64,000 bases of DNA from Candidatus Raymondbacteria bacterium RIFOXYA2_FULL_49_16 (GTDB lineage Bacteria; Fibrobacterota; OXYB2-FULL-49-7; XYB2-FULL-49-35): NCBI GenBank assembly GCA_001789205.1, contig MFYT01000058.1, positions 62,001-126,000 of the forward strand, written 5' to 3'. The translations under genes and the position numbers were made by a program. How positions within the stretch are numbered: position 1 is the first letter of the stretch; every line of letters begins with the position of its first letter. The notes below the pieces were generated by a model that did not search any database, had not been told where the DNA came from, and was given only the letters and a program-made list of their open reading frames with translations. Of this stretch, positions 35,194 to 44,839 are shown in pieces.

Positions 35194-36918
35194 ATGTTCA
35201 CGCTTCCGGGCAAACTCCGGCAATGGTCCTTTGCCTTTTTTCTAATCCTCTTCTGCGGTATAGATCTCCTGGTTGTCCGCGATATTCCCTGGCTCAAGGA
35301 CAATGTGACCGGCATACGTTTCATCGTCAATTATTGTATCTCGTTTATAGGTCTTGTCTCTCTTGTCTGGCTGACAGCGCGGTTTCTGGTGCGGAACAGG
35401 GCGCTTCAAATCGCGGGCTTCTGCCTTGTTTTTCTTCCGGTCATTAACCAGGCCTCCTATTTCGGCATATATAAAAACTTCGTCACCCCTTTTGGCTTTG
35501 GCTTTGTCAAAGAAAACCCGCTCATGACCTTTCAGCTCTATATAGAGACAGCGGACCCTGTCCGCATAGCGATTGCGATTGTCTTGTCTCTTTTTGCCTT
35601 CACTGTCCTGGTCTCCGGCCATCGGCCGCGCACAACCTGGCCCGCGTTTGTTCATGGCGCCCTTTTTACCGGCGTGCTTGCCCACAGTGTTTTTGGCTGG
35701 TATTCGGTCACTCTGTTCCAGACCAGCCCCATTGCCTACTATGGCACGCTGGTCGAAAGCGTTGCGCGAAAAGCCAGCACCTTCAAGGTCGAACGGCCCG
35801 ATGTGCCAATGCCAATCAACACGCCCGCATCATTGCCCAATATTATTTGGGTCATTGGCGAGTCAACAGTCCTGTCGCACATGGGTATATACGGGTATGA
35901 GCGCAATACAACACCCAACCTGAACGCGCTCGAAAAAGAAAAAAAGCTTGTGGCGCTCAAAAACGCGGTTTCTATTGGCACAAAAACTCGTTTGAGCATC
36001 CCGTATTTATGCACCGGCCTGCAGGGTCCGGATCCGCATGGCGCATTTTATACTTATCCTACCATGTTCACCTATGCAAAAGCGCGCGGCTATGCCACGG
36101 CCCTTTTCTCGGCGCAGGATTTCAAATGGGGGCATCTTGATAAAATACTCGTTGATAAAAGCGTGGACACCTATGCGGACGGTTCGCGGTACGATCCCCG
36201 GGTCGACGTGCGCAAGGGCGCTGACGATCTGGTTGTTCTTGAAAAGGCCGTTATACCCTTTCTGAACGCCTGCAAGCCGCCCTTTTTCCTCACCGTGCAG
36301 ATGGACGGCAGCCACTATCCCTACAGCACCCACAGTCCAAGAGAACACAAGGTCTTTCTGCCCGAGGAAAGCAGCAATTGTATCAATGCGTTTGACAATA
36401 CAATCGTCTATACCGACGCCTTTCTCAACGGCCTGTACCATGAGGTGTTCGGCCGGTATCCTGGTTCGTGGATTTTTTTCACTCCCGACCATGGCCAAAA
36501 CCTGGGCGGCAAAGAGGGCATGTTCAACGACGGCTATTCTGACTTTATTGTGCACAACCCGCTCATTATTTTCATGCCCGGCGAAAGTTATGACGCGATT
36601 GCCCTGCAAGAACAGGCGCCGGTAAGCCAGATAGATATCTTTGCCACAACACTCGAACTGCTTGCCCTGAAGCCTGTGAAGCCGATTGATGGCTTTTCTT
36701 TATTGTCCCCTGTTCCCAAAGATAGATTGCGCACCTGCAGCGAATACATGCCTACCTTCCATAACAACCCCACCGCCATTGCCGTGCTTCCAGACCGTTC
36801 CCATTATTTCATTAATTTCAGCAAAAAAAGCGCCCTACGCGCCGATGGAAAAACAGCCATGCACTATGCAGACCTTGACAGTACCATACGGACGTTGGTG
36901 GAAAAACACCTATTCTAA
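35194..36918 (+). CDS. Phosphoethanolamine-transferase-like membrane sulfatase-fold enzyme
   Basis: 574 aa from the ATG at 35194; a TTG at 35170 would add eight residues. Five membrane helices fill about residues 1-190. A periplasmic alkaline-phosphatase/sulfatase-fold domain follows, with metal ligands in VIGESTVLSHMGIYGY (catalytic Thr) and FTPDHGQNLGG. This is the EptA/CptA/OpgE layout; these enzymes decorate lipid A, lipopolysaccharide core or glucans with phosphoethanolamine. The substrate here cannot be told. It starts the long plus-strand run. Confidence 0.85.
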   Translation: MFTLPGKLRQWSFAFFLILFCGIDLLVVRDIPWLKDNVTGIRFIVNYCISFIGLVSLVWLTARFLVRNRALQIAGFCLVFLPVINQASYFGIYKNFVTPFGFGFVKENPLMTFQLYIETADPVRIAIAIVLSLFAFTVLVSGHRPRTTWPAFVHGALFTGVLAHSVFGWYSVTLFQTSPIAYYGTLVESVARKASTFKVERPDVPMPINTPASLPNIIWVIGESTVLSHMGIYGYERNTTPNLNALEKEKKLVALKNAVSIGTKTRLSIPYLCTGLQGPDPHGAFYTYPTMFTYAKARGYATALFSAQDFKWGHLDKILVDKSVDTYADGSRYDPRVDVRKGADDLVVLEKAVIPFLNACKPPFFLTVQMDGSHYPYSTHSPREHKVFLPEESSNCINAFDNTIVYTDAFLNGLYHEVFGRYPGSWIFFTPDHGQNLGGKEGMFNDGYSDFIVHNPLIIFMPGESYDAIALQEQAPVSQIDIFATTLELLALKPVKPIDGFSLLSPVPKDRLRTCSEYMPTFHNNPTAIAVLPDRSHYFINFSKKSALRADGKTAMHYADLDSTIRTLVEKHLF

Positions 36919-36967
36919 CGCGAAAATGGTATAAATTTCATTGGCCAAGAATGTATTTTTATTCCCT

Positions 36968-39682
36968 ATGAAAATCTGCGCCGCCATTCTGCTTTCCGCA
37001 CTGCTCTGCTGCGGCTTTTCCATCCCCGATCCTGCTGCCGACACCCTTGTTGGCGCGCTGGGGCCGGTAAAATTCTATCGCGAAAAAAAACCCGTTGTCG
37101 GTTTGGTATTGTGCGGCGGCGGTGCGCGCGGTTTCGCCCATATCGGCGTCATCAAGGCGCTCGAACGCGAAGGCATCTACCCAGATGTGGTAGTGGGCAC
37201 CAGTATGGGCAGCGCCATCGGCGGTTTCTACGCGACCGGTATCACGGGTGAGGAACTCGAACAAATGGCCCTTTCGGTGAACTGGAAAAAAATCTTCGCG
37301 GCCGAAGCTGAACGCAGGGACAAATTTTTCACCCAGAAAAAGGGCGAGGAAGACTATATTCTGGAGTTCCGATTTACCGGCGGGGAAATCATGCTGCCCA
37401 CGGCGCTCACCTCGGGTCAGCAGCTCATTTCGCTGTTTCTCGAGAAAACCATTGGTTTCGATTACGCCTCAGGATTCAATTTCGACAATCTTCCCCGCAA
37501 ATTCCGCGCGGTTGCCACGGACTTGGTATCGGCGAAAATGGTCGTACTGGGCAAGGGATGCCTGGCCGAGGCAATGCGCGCCTCGCTCGCTGTCCCCTTT
37601 GTATTCACTCCGTTTACCCTCAACAACCGGCAGCTGGTCGACGGCGGGTTCATGAACATTCTTCCCATTGACGTGGCAAAAAGCATGGGCGCGGAGGTCA
37701 TTATTGCCGTTGATGTGAAACCGGTCCTGTATACCGAAGAAGAGTTGACAAACCCAATATCCTTCATCGACCAGATCGTGGCAATCTGCCTCATTAGCCA
37801 GGAAAACCGGCCTGTGCGTGATTCCGCCATTGTGATAAATCCCGAGCTGGGCCGCCACGGGTCAGCGGATTTTGACGATATTACGCGTCTTATAAGCGAG
37901 GGTGAACTCATTGCCATGCAGCGCATGACCGATATTCGCAAAGAAATTGCCCGGTTAAGCGCGGTCAAAACCGCGGACACAGGTGCAATCACCATTCAAA
38001 GCATTAAGATCAACAATCTGAAACTCACCGCCTTCAACGACATCTTTCCTCTGCTCAACCTTGAGCCGGAGCAGACCGTGTCAAAGGAGCGAGTGCGCCA
38101 GGCAGCGCGCAGCTTGTACAATTCTGGATGGTTCGATTCGGTTTGGGTGGTCGTCGACACTCTGGCTTCAAGCGAATGTGCGCTCGAATTCAGCATCAGG
38201 GAACATGAGTCTATACGTAAAATCGAATTTGTGGGCAACACGGTTTTTCCCGACAGCGCACTCGAAGCGCTTTTTCCTCTCAAGGCGGGCATGCCGCTCA
38301 ACCGCGTGCGCGCGGAAGAAGGATGCAAGGCGATTACCAGCGCCTATGCGGAAAAGGGGTATGCGCTGGGCGGCGTACGGGAGATGCGGGCCGAGGCGGG
38401 TACGCTGCGCATTATCATCGGCGAGGGACGCATACAATCAATAGCCGTTGAGGGCAACACACGGACCAATGAATCCATTATTACGCGCGAGATGTCCATG
38501 CTCGCGGGAAAACGGTTCTCCATTGCGGACGCTCTCCGCGACATCCGCGCCCTCTATGCCACAGGCCTTTTTTCTCATGTTTATATCACCCTCGACGAAA
38601 AAGCGGACGACATAGCGCTAAATGTCAAAGTAGAGGAAAGGCCCTTCCAGGTTTTTCAAGCGGGCGCACGCTATGATAACGTCCGCATGCTCGAAGGCTT
38701 CCTGCGTTTCAAGGCGCTCAATTTTGCGCATCGCGGGTACGCCCTCACCGGCAGGCTCCAATATGGTCTTCGCAGGGAAAAATACCTTCTTAGTCTTAAA
38801 ACCGACCGGATTTTCCAGACCTTCCTGGCTGCCGAAAGCAAGGTCTACTACTACCGCGACAGGAAGTTTACTGTCGATGTGAATGATTCAACGCTCTACT
38901 CGTTTAATATGCTCCGAAAGCTGGGTACCATGTTCACACTGGCCCACCAGATCGGCCGCATGGGCAAACTGTCGTACCTCTTCTATCTCGAACACTACAA
39001 GAGTAACCAAGAGGAAATTGACTTTGGGCCCATAAACTCGTATGGAAAGGGATTGCGCGTCTTTTCCATCCGTACTGAATTCGACACCTACGACAAAGTT
39101 GATTTTCCCAGCCGGGGTTTTGATGTGTTTAGTTCTATCGACCTGGGTCTCGATATCATTGGCCAACACCAGGCCTTTTTTAATTTCACGCTCACCGCGG
39201 CCAATGTGCTGCCGTTGTCAGAAAACAACGCGCTTTTGCCCGCCCTATTCATGTCCCTTTCCGATGTGGCGCTTCCCGATCCGGTAAAAAACTACATGGG
39301 CGGTTCCACCGAATTAAAGATGAACGACAACTTGGCCTTCAACAACTCTTTTCCCCTCTACGGGTATGCCGAACAAGCCTTTACCGGCGATATTCTTATG
39401 ATCGGCCGGCTCGCATACCGGCTGCGGCTGCCGCGGAGTTCCTATCTCTTCCTTGTGGCAAACGCGGGAAAAACCTGGCCCAAGGCGGATTTCGCGTGGA
39501 ACCAACTGGGCGCGGCCATTGCCGAGGAATCGTTCAAAGGCGTGGGCGCAGCCTTGGCCATGGACATTCCCAAGGTTGGCCCGGCTCAGGTGACAGTGTC
39601 CATGCCCGTGCTGGTAAATAACCAGGCGTATGCGCAAACGCTGTCGAAGACAATCTATGTGTCAATAGGCCATAATTTTTAA
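36968..39682 (+). CDS. Type Vd (PlpD-like) patatin autotransporter
   Basis: 904 aa from the ATG at 36968, which gives a clean signal peptide (MKICAAILLSALLCCGFS). Patatin phospholipase domain at about 42-310: oxyanion GGGARGFAHIG, nucleophile GTSMGS and the dyad Asp in VDGGFMN. It is followed by two or more POTRA-like domains (KIEFVGNTVFPDSALEALF; SIAVEGNTRTNESI) and a C-terminal BamA/Omp85-type barrel. In PlpD the lipase is pushed through its own barrel to the surface or released. Its 3' neighbour hisA starts 21 nt later. Confidence 0.92.
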   Translation: MKICAAILLSALLCCGFSIPDPAADTLVGALGPVKFYREKKPVVGLVLCGGGARGFAHIGVIKALEREGIYPDVVVGTSMGSAIGGFYATGITGEELEQMALSVNWKKIFAAEAERRDKFFTQKKGEEDYILEFRFTGGEIMLPTALTSGQQLISLFLEKTIGFDYASGFNFDNLPRKFRAVATDLVSAKMVVLGKGCLAEAMRASLAVPFVFTPFTLNNRQLVDGGFMNILPIDVAKSMGAEVIIAVDVKPVLYTEEELTNPISFIDQIVAICLISQENRPVRDSAIVINPELGRHGSADFDDITRLISEGELIAMQRMTDIRKEIARLSAVKTADTGAITIQSIKINNLKLTAFNDIFPLLNLEPEQTVSKERVRQAARSLYNSGWFDSVWVVVDTLASSECALEFSIREHESIRKIEFVGNTVFPDSALEALFPLKAGMPLNRVRAEEGCKAITSAYAEKGYALGGVREMRAEAGTLRIIIGEGRIQSIAVEGNTRTNESIITREMSMLAGKRFSIADALRDIRALYATGLFSHVYITLDEKADDIALNVKVEERPFQVFQAGARYDNVRMLEGFLRFKALNFAHRGYALTGRLQYGLRREKYLLSLKTDRIFQTFLAAESKVYYYRDRKFTVDVNDSTLYSFNMLRKLGTMFTLAHQIGRMGKLSYLFYLEHYKSNQEEIDFGPINSYGKGLRVFSIRTEFDTYDKVDFPSRGFDVFSSIDLGLDIIGQHQAFFNFTLTAANVLPLSENNALLPALFMSLSDVALPDPVKNYMGGSTELKMNDNLAFNNSFPLYGYAEQAFTGDILMIGRLAYRLRLPRSSYLFLVANAGKTWPKADFAWNQLGAAIAEESFKGVGAALAMDIPKVGPAQVTVSMPVLVNNQAYAQTLSKTIYVSIGHNF

Positions 39683-39703
39683 TACACAAGACAAGGGACA
39701 ACC

Positions 39704-40435
39704 ATGGAATTCTTTCCGGCAATAGACCTTATGGATGGCCACTGCGTGCGCCTCTATCAGGGCCTTAAGGACAAGCGCACCAATTATAGCGCGGCCCCTG
39801 CCGATACTGCCCGCACATTTGCGGACGAGGGTGCCAGCGGCATCCACGTGGTCGACCTTGACGGCGCATTCAGCGGCGCGGGAAAAAACCTCGCCACCAT
39901 CAGGGAGATTACCCGCGCGGTTGCCATACCGGTTGAAGTAGGCGGTGGTATTAGGAACATGGCCGACATTGAGGCGCTGTTCGACCTGGGTGTGGCGCGC
40001 ATCATCATCGGCACTGCGGCTATCGTAAATCCCACTCTGGTGCAACAGGCGGTCCTGGCCCATGGCGCCGAAAAGGTGCTGGTGGGCATTGACGCGCACA
40101 AGGGCAATGTGGCCATTAAGGGATGGGCCGAAAAGACTTCCGTCATGGCCGAGGAACTCGCCTTGTCGATCAAACGACTGGGAATTACCTCCATTGTCTA
40201 TACCGACATTTTGCGCGACGGCACCATGACTGGCCCCAATATCGCCGAAACCAAGACCATGGCCGAAAAAACCGCGTTGAATATAATCGCATCGGGCGGT
40301 ATCAGTTCACTCATCGACATCAAGAACATCATCACGCTCGAACCGCACGGGGTCACGGGATTCATCGCAGGCAAGGCCATCTACGATAACGCCTTTACCG
40401 TGCGCGATGTCATGGCCCTTTTGAAAGGAGCGTAA
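39704..40435 (+). CDS. hisA: ProFAR isomerase (histidine biosynthesis)
   Basis: 243 aa TIM barrel. [20 protein letters not shown] start with the catalytic Asp, VEVGGGIR, and the second Asp in [10 protein letters not shown]. It converts ProFAR to PRFAR. First gene of a tight his/pro block; hisF begins one nt after its stop. Confidence 0.96.
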   Translation: MEFFPAIDLMDGHCVRLYQGLKDKRTNYSAAPADTARTFADEGASGIHVVDLDGAFSGAGKNLATIREITRAVAIPVEVGGGIRNMADIEALFDLGVARIIIGTAAIVNPTLVQQAVLAHGAEKVLVGIDAHKGNVAIKGWAEKTSVMAEELALSIKRLGITSIVYTDILRDGTMTGPNIAETKTMAEKTALNIIASGGISSLIDIKNIITLEPHGVTGFIAGKAIYDNAFTVRDVMALLKGA

Positions 40436-40436
40436 G

Positions 40437-41222
40437 GTGCTGGCAAAAAGGATCATCCCCTGCCTCGACGTGGACAAGGGCCGCGTGGTCAAAGGCATCA
40501 ACTTCGTCAACCTGCGCGACGCGGGCGATCCCGTGGAACAGGCGAAAATTTACGACGCCGAGCAGGCTGACGAGCTGGTCTTCCTCGATATTACGGCCAG
40601 CTCCGACAGCCGCGACATCACCCTCGACATGGTGCGCAGGGTCGCGGAACAGGTCTACATCCCCTTTACCGTGGGTGGCGGCATACGCACCATCGACGAC
40701 ATACGAACCATTCTTAAGGCAGGGGCCGATAAAATCTCGTTGAACACCGCCGCGGTCAAAAATAAGGACCTCATCCGGCAGGGCGCGGAGATGTTCGGCG
40801 ATCAGTGCATTGTCACGGCCATAGACGCCAAACGCTCTGGAGCGACAGTCTCGGGCTTTGAGGTCTTCATCCACGGCGGACGCACACCCACGGGCATTGA
40901 CGCCCTAGCATGGGCACAGGAGGCGGTCTCTCTCGGCTCAGGGGAAATCCTGCTCACCTCCATGGACCGCGACGGCACCCGCGACGGCTATGACCTGCCC
41001 CTTACCCGGGCCGTGTCCGACGCGGTTCGCGTACCAATCATTGCCTCGGGCGGCTGCGGCGCTCCCGCGCATTTTCTTGCCGCCTTTTCCGAAGGCAAGG
41101 CCGATGCCGCCCTTGCGGCCTCCATTTTTCATTTCAAAGAATTTACCATCGCGCAAATAAAAGAGTATCTTTTAGAACACAATATATCCGTACGGAGGCC
41201 TAGTGGACAGAATGCATCTTGA
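40437..41222 (+). CDS. hisF: Imidazole glycerol phosphate synthase, cyclase subunit
   Basis: 261 aa. [18 protein letters not shown] start, FTVGGGIR and [15 protein letters not shown]. Works with HisH, whose gene is not in the window. GTG start directly after hisA, with AAAGGAG inside the hisA end as ribosome site. Its 3' end overlaps proB. Confidence 0.96.
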   Translation: MLAKRIIPCLDVDKGRVVKGINFVNLRDAGDPVEQAKIYDAEQADELVFLDITASSDSRDITLDMVRRVAEQVYIPFTVGGGIRTIDDIRTILKAGADKISLNTAAVKNKDLIRQGAEMFGDQCIVTAIDAKRSGATVSGFEVFIHGGRTPTGIDALAWAQEAVSLGSGEILLTSMDRDGTRDGYDLPLTRAVSDAVRVPIIASGGCGAPAHFLAAFSEGKADAALAASIFHFKEFTIAQIKEYLLEHNISVRRPSGQNAS

Positions 41223-42018
41223 TAAGACGCGCAGGATCGTGGTCAAGGTCGGCACATCGCTGCTGACCGACAGCGACAACCATGTGGATCCCGCGAAGAT
41301 AAAACGCGTCGCCACCCAGATCGCCGCGCTCAGGAAAAGCGGCCGCGAGGCCATTCTGGTCACTTCAGGCGCCGTGGGAATTGGCCTAGGCATAATCGGT
41401 TCGTCAAACTATCCAAAAAAACTCGACGAACGTCAGGCCCTGGCGGCCATGGGTCAGAGCCGTCTCATGCACATGTACGAAGACTGCTTCAGGCGCCACG
41501 GTTGTGCCATTGGCCAGGTGCTGCTCACGGCAGAAGACATCCATGTGCGCGAGCGCGCCCTGAATGTGCGCCACACCCTCAACAAGCTCTTTGAGTTCAA
41601 GGCAATTCCCATTGTGAATGAAAATGACACGGTTTCAACCGAGGAGTTGAAAACGAGCATTGGCGACAATGATTCGCTCTCGGCCTATGTGGCCCTGGCC
41701 GCGGATGCGGACCTCCTGGTCATTCTGACCGATACTGACGGCTTGTACGACAAAAACCCTAAAAGCGATCCCTTGGCAAAGCGTATTGCCCTGGTGCGTG
41801 GAATTGACGATACCATTATCAGCCTGGCAAAAGGCACAGACAAGATTACCGCGATAGGCGGCATGCAGACAAAAATTTCCGCGGCGCGCATGGCTGTTGA
41901 GGCTGGCATTGCCGTGGTAATCGCCTCGGGTTCGGATGAGCACACGCTCGAATCCATTATAGCGGGAAAAGACATAGGCACGCTCTTTGTGCCAAGCCGC
42001 CGGAAGGACAAAATATGA
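41203..42018 (+). CDS. proB: Glutamate 5-kinase, short form
   Basis: 271 aa amino-acid-kinase fold: [35 protein letters not shown] and [14 protein letters not shown]. It lacks the C-terminal PUA domain of the longer enzymes. It phosphorylates glutamate, the first step of proline synthesis. GTG at 41203 overlaps hisF; an ATG at 41212 is an alternative. Its stop overlaps the proA start (ATGA). Confidence 0.95.
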   Translation: MDRMHLDKTRRIVVKVGTSLLTDSDNHVDPAKIKRVATQIAALRKSGREAILVTSGAVGIGLGIIGSSNYPKKLDERQALAAMGQSRLMHMYEDCFRRHGCAIGQVLLTAEDIHVRERALNVRHTLNKLFEFKAIPIVNENDTVSTEELKTSIGDNDSLSAYVALAADADLLVILTDTDGLYDKNPKSDPLAKRIALVRGIDDTIISLAKGTDKITAIGGMQTKISAARMAVEAGIAVVIASGSDEHTLESIIAGKDIGTLFVPSRRKDKI

Positions 42019-43271
42019 GCCTTGAAAACGAAATTGCGTCCTTGTCACGCAGAGCTAAAAAGGCGGCGGAGACAGTCTATGCCGCGCCCAGCCTGGTGAA
42101 AAACAGGGTCTTGCACAAGGCCGCTGCGCTGCTTATTGCGGAAAGAAAAATGATCGCAACCGCCAATGCGCGGGATATTGTTGCCGCACGAAAGGCCGGC
42201 CTGTCCGGGACCATGGTAGACCGGCTTACGCTGACCGATACGAGAATCAATACCATGGTAAAAGGCCTGCGCGAAGTTGCCGCTCAGGAAGATCCCGTGG
42301 GCATGCAGTACGAGGCCCGGACGCGGCCCAATGGCTTGCATATCGCAAAAGTCCGGGTTCCCATTGGCGTAGTGCTCATCATCTACGAATCACGGCCCAA
42401 TGTCACAATCGATTCAGCCGCGTTGTGCTTGAAAGCGGGTAATGCGGTCATTTTACGCGGGGGCAAAGAGGCCTTTTGGTCAAACAACGCGCTTGTCACT
42501 ATTTTCAGGAAGGCGCTCAGGAGCGCAGGGGTTGCTACAGACACGGTCCAGCTTGTCCAAACAACCGACCGGGCAGCCATTCCCCTGCTTGTGCGCCAGA
42601 CCGAGTGTATTGATCTTGCCATTCCCCGGGGCGGAGAACATCTCATCCGCACGGTAATGGAAAACGCCCGTATTCCAGTATTGAAACATTACAAAGGCGT
42701 GTGTAATGTCTATATCGACCGCTATGCTGACCCTGCAATGGCCCAGCGTATTGCGGTAAATGCCAAGGTACAGCGCCCGGGCGTCTGCAACGCGGCCGAG
42801 ACATTACTGCTCGACGCAAAACTGGACAAGAAAACCAGTGCGCGGATTCTTAAGGCGCTCATGGAAAAAGGCGTTACCTTGAAGGGATGCGCAAGAAGCC
42901 GCAGCCTGGTACCGGGCATGGCTGTTGCGCGCGAGGCCGACTATTACACCGAATTCCTGGATTTAATCATGAACGTGAAAGTGGTTGACAGCGTCCAAGG
43001 AGCAATTGACCACATAACAAAATATTCATCGCACCATACTGACGCAATTGTGACTAGGAACAAAAAGCGCGCACAGGAGTTCCTTGCGCGGGTCGATTCG
43101 TCGTCGGTCATGTGGAACGCCTCCACACGTTTTTCGGACGGCGGTGAATACGGGCTGGGAGCGGAAATCGGCATATCAACGGACAAAATCCACGCGCGCG
43201 GCCCCATGGGCGCGTATGATTTGACAACATATAAATGGGTGGTAGTGGGTAAAGGACACGTGAGGAAATAA
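42015..43271 (+). CDS. proA: Glutamate-5-semialdehyde dehydrogenase
   Basis: 418 aa. Catalytic Cys in VQRPGVCNAAETLLL; IGVVLIIYESRPNVT and GLGAEIGISTDKIHARGP are also family marks. It reduces glutamyl phosphate. Overlaps proB by ATGA and is followed after one nt by hisI. Confidence 0.96.
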   Translation: MSLENEIASLSRRAKKAAETVYAAPSLVKNRVLHKAAALLIAERKMIATANARDIVAARKAGLSGTMVDRLTLTDTRINTMVKGLREVAAQEDPVGMQYEARTRPNGLHIAKVRVPIGVVLIIYESRPNVTIDSAALCLKAGNAVILRGGKEAFWSNNALVTIFRKALRSAGVATDTVQLVQTTDRAAIPLLVRQTECIDLAIPRGGEHLIRTVMENARIPVLKHYKGVCNVYIDRYADPAMAQRIAVNAKVQRPGVCNAAETLLLDAKLDKKTSARILKALMEKGVTLKGCARSRSLVPGMAVAREADYYTEFLDLIMNVKVVDSVQGAIDHITKYSSHHTDAIVTRNKKRAQEFLARVDSSSVMWNASTRFSDGGEYGLGAEIGISTDKIHARGPMGAYDLTTYKWVVVGKGHVRK

Positions 43272-43272
43272 T

Positions 43273-43656
43273 ATGACCTATCTCGAAAAAGCCAAGTTCG
43301 ACAGCAATGGCCTGCTGACAGCCATAGTACAGGACTGGAAAACAGGCCAAGTGCTCATGTGCGCGTTCATGAACGCCGAGACCCTGAAGATGACCATTGA
43401 AACCGGAAAAATGACCTACTGGAGCAGGAGCAGGAAAAAAATCTGGCTCAAAGGCGAAGAGTCGGGCAACTTCCAATTCGTGAAAGAAATCCGTTTTGAT
43501 TGCGATGGCGACGCGGTTGTCTTCAAGGTCGAACAAAAGGGCGGAGCCTGTCACGAAGGCTGGGAATCGTGCTTTTCATACAAGGTTGAAAACAACGGCG
43601 CCATTGTTACGGACGGGAACAAATTGTTCGATCCGGAGAAAGTATATAAAAAATAG
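43273..43656 (+). CDS. hisI: Phosphoribosyl-AMP cyclohydrolase
   Basis: 127 aa single-domain enzyme. MTYWSRSRKKIWLKGE, the metal-binding RFDCDGDAVVFKV and HEGWESCFSYK are present. Opens the purine ring in histidine synthesis. There is no HisE domain fused. It ends the his/pro block. Confidence 0.95.
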   Translation: MTYLEKAKFDSNGLLTAIVQDWKTGQVLMCAFMNAETLKMTIETGKMTYWSRSRKKIWLKGEESGNFQFVKEIRFDCDGDAVVFKVEQKGGACHEGWESCFSYKVENNGAIVTDGNKLFDPEKVYKK

Positions 43657-43737
43657 CGGGTAGCAGATAGCCGTCAGCAGGCGGTGAGGACACTTTTACT
43701 GCCACTGTCTGCTGCCAACTGCCCGCTGCCGACTACT
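43657..43737. repeat. Short repeat-like relic before plsC
   Basis: The sequence after hisI (AGCGGGTAGCAGATAG) and before plsC (CTGTCTGCTGCCAACTGCCC) forms an imperfect inverted repeat. The first part shares AGCGGGTAGCA with 25685 in another intergenic gap. It may be a copy of a small dispersed element. Confidence 0.4.
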
Positions 43738-44478
43738 ATGCTCTACACCCTTATCGCCGCTATCAGGGTCTATTTTACCGTGGTCAGGACCGGTATCAAG
43801 TATATGATCCTGCATCTGGTAAGTCCTCCCAGGGCACACGCCTCGCTTTTGCCGCTGACCAGATGGTTTCTTGCCTATGTCCTGCGGCTCACGCGGGGTA
43901 CGCTTGTGGTCGAAGGCGCTGAGAACCTGAAAAAAATACCCACAGGCAGGCCCACGGCAATCATATCAAACCATGAAAGTTTTCTCGACATTCCCGTGGT
44001 CATGGGAACCATGGAAGTTCCCGTGGGGTTCATTGCAAAGAAGGAACTCAGCCGCATTCCGGTCCTTGGGTATTGGATACGGACCTTTGGCGGCCTTTTC
44101 ATCGACCGCGAGAACATGCGCCAGTCCCTCGACACCCTTAACAAGGCCGCGGAGCACGCCCAGGTCCATACGCTCCTCATCTTTCCCGAAGGGACCCGGA
44201 ACAAAGAAAGCACCGTAGCGCCCTTCAAAACCGGCAGCCTGCGCTTTGCATTTGCCACGGAAAGCATCGTGGTTCCGGTCTGCATCTGCGGCGGTAGAAG
44301 GAAATTCGAAGGTAATGGATACCGGATAAAGGGAGGTCCCATATATCTGAAGATCTTTGAGCCCGTTGACCTTTCCAAGGCAAAACCAATGGATAAGCAT
44401 ACTTTTACCGCTTCCCTGCATCGCGATATCCTGGCGGCCTACCGAGAATTTGATTCCCGGCTGCGCACAACACCTTGA
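43738..44478 (+). CDS. plsC: 1-acyl-sn-glycerol-3-phosphate acyltransferase
   Basis: 246 aa from the ATG at 43738; the frame is open upstream to 43684 but that part is repeat sequence. Catalytic HX4D in SNHESFLDIP and the lysophosphatidate-binding FPEGTRNKES. N-terminal hydrophobic helix. Makes phosphatidic acid. Confidence 0.92.
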   Translation: MLYTLIAAIRVYFTVVRTGIKYMILHLVSPPRAHASLLPLTRWFLAYVLRLTRGTLVVEGAENLKKIPTGRPTAIISNHESFLDIPVVMGTMEVPVGFIAKKELSRIPVLGYWIRTFGGLFIDRENMRQSLDTLNKAAEHAQVHTLLIFPEGTRNKESTVAPFKTGSLRFAFATESIVVPVCICGGRRKFEGNGYRIKGGPIYLKIFEPVDLSKAKPMDKHTFTASLHRDILAAYREFDSRLRTTP

Positions 44479-44504
44479 AAAATGTATATTCTGGATGAAC
44501 AATT

Positions 44505-44798
44505 ATGGACGACATTCTAGCGACAAAATCCCGCCATGGCCACGACAGCGGCAAGGGCTTCTGGTGGATCAAAAACCTGATCGTTGATGGGAAAAAAACC
44601 TCAATCATGGTCATGTTCGGCAATATAGTCATTGGCGATAAAGCCTGCTACCGGATTGGTACGGAAAGCGAGGTCTGGTTTGAGGCTGAAACCCAAGACC
44701 GCGAAGCCATTATCGAACAGGGTAAGGAGCTGATCAGGAAACAACTCAAAAACAAGGACATACGCAATCCCGACAACACTCCGTACCAGTGGGACTAA
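44505..44798 (+). CDS. Hypothetical 97-aa protein
   Basis: ATG at 44505 shortly after plsC. Mixed charged sequence with no signal peptide, membrane helix or cysteine cluster; strands in the middle (SIMVMFGNIVIGDKACYRIG) and a C-terminal helix (AIIEQGKELIRKQLKNKD). I do not recognise a family. It is likely real because it fills the gap between plsC and the HD-GYP gene and codon use looks normal. Confidence 0.65.
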   Translation: MDDILATKSRHGHDSGKGFWWIKNLIVDGKKTSIMVMFGNIVIGDKACYRIGTESEVWFEAETQDREAIIEQGKELIRKQLKNKDIRNPDNTPYQWD

Positions 44799-44839
44799 AA
44801 GTCGGCCCCTAAAAAACGGCCCATGCGTATCCGTACCCT

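Noticed and set aside
38125-38145. GGTTCGATTC string resembling a tRNA T-loop
   Set aside because: Lies inside the patatin gene with no matching acceptor or anticodon arms. Other GGTTCGA strings, such as near 2280, are also inside genes.
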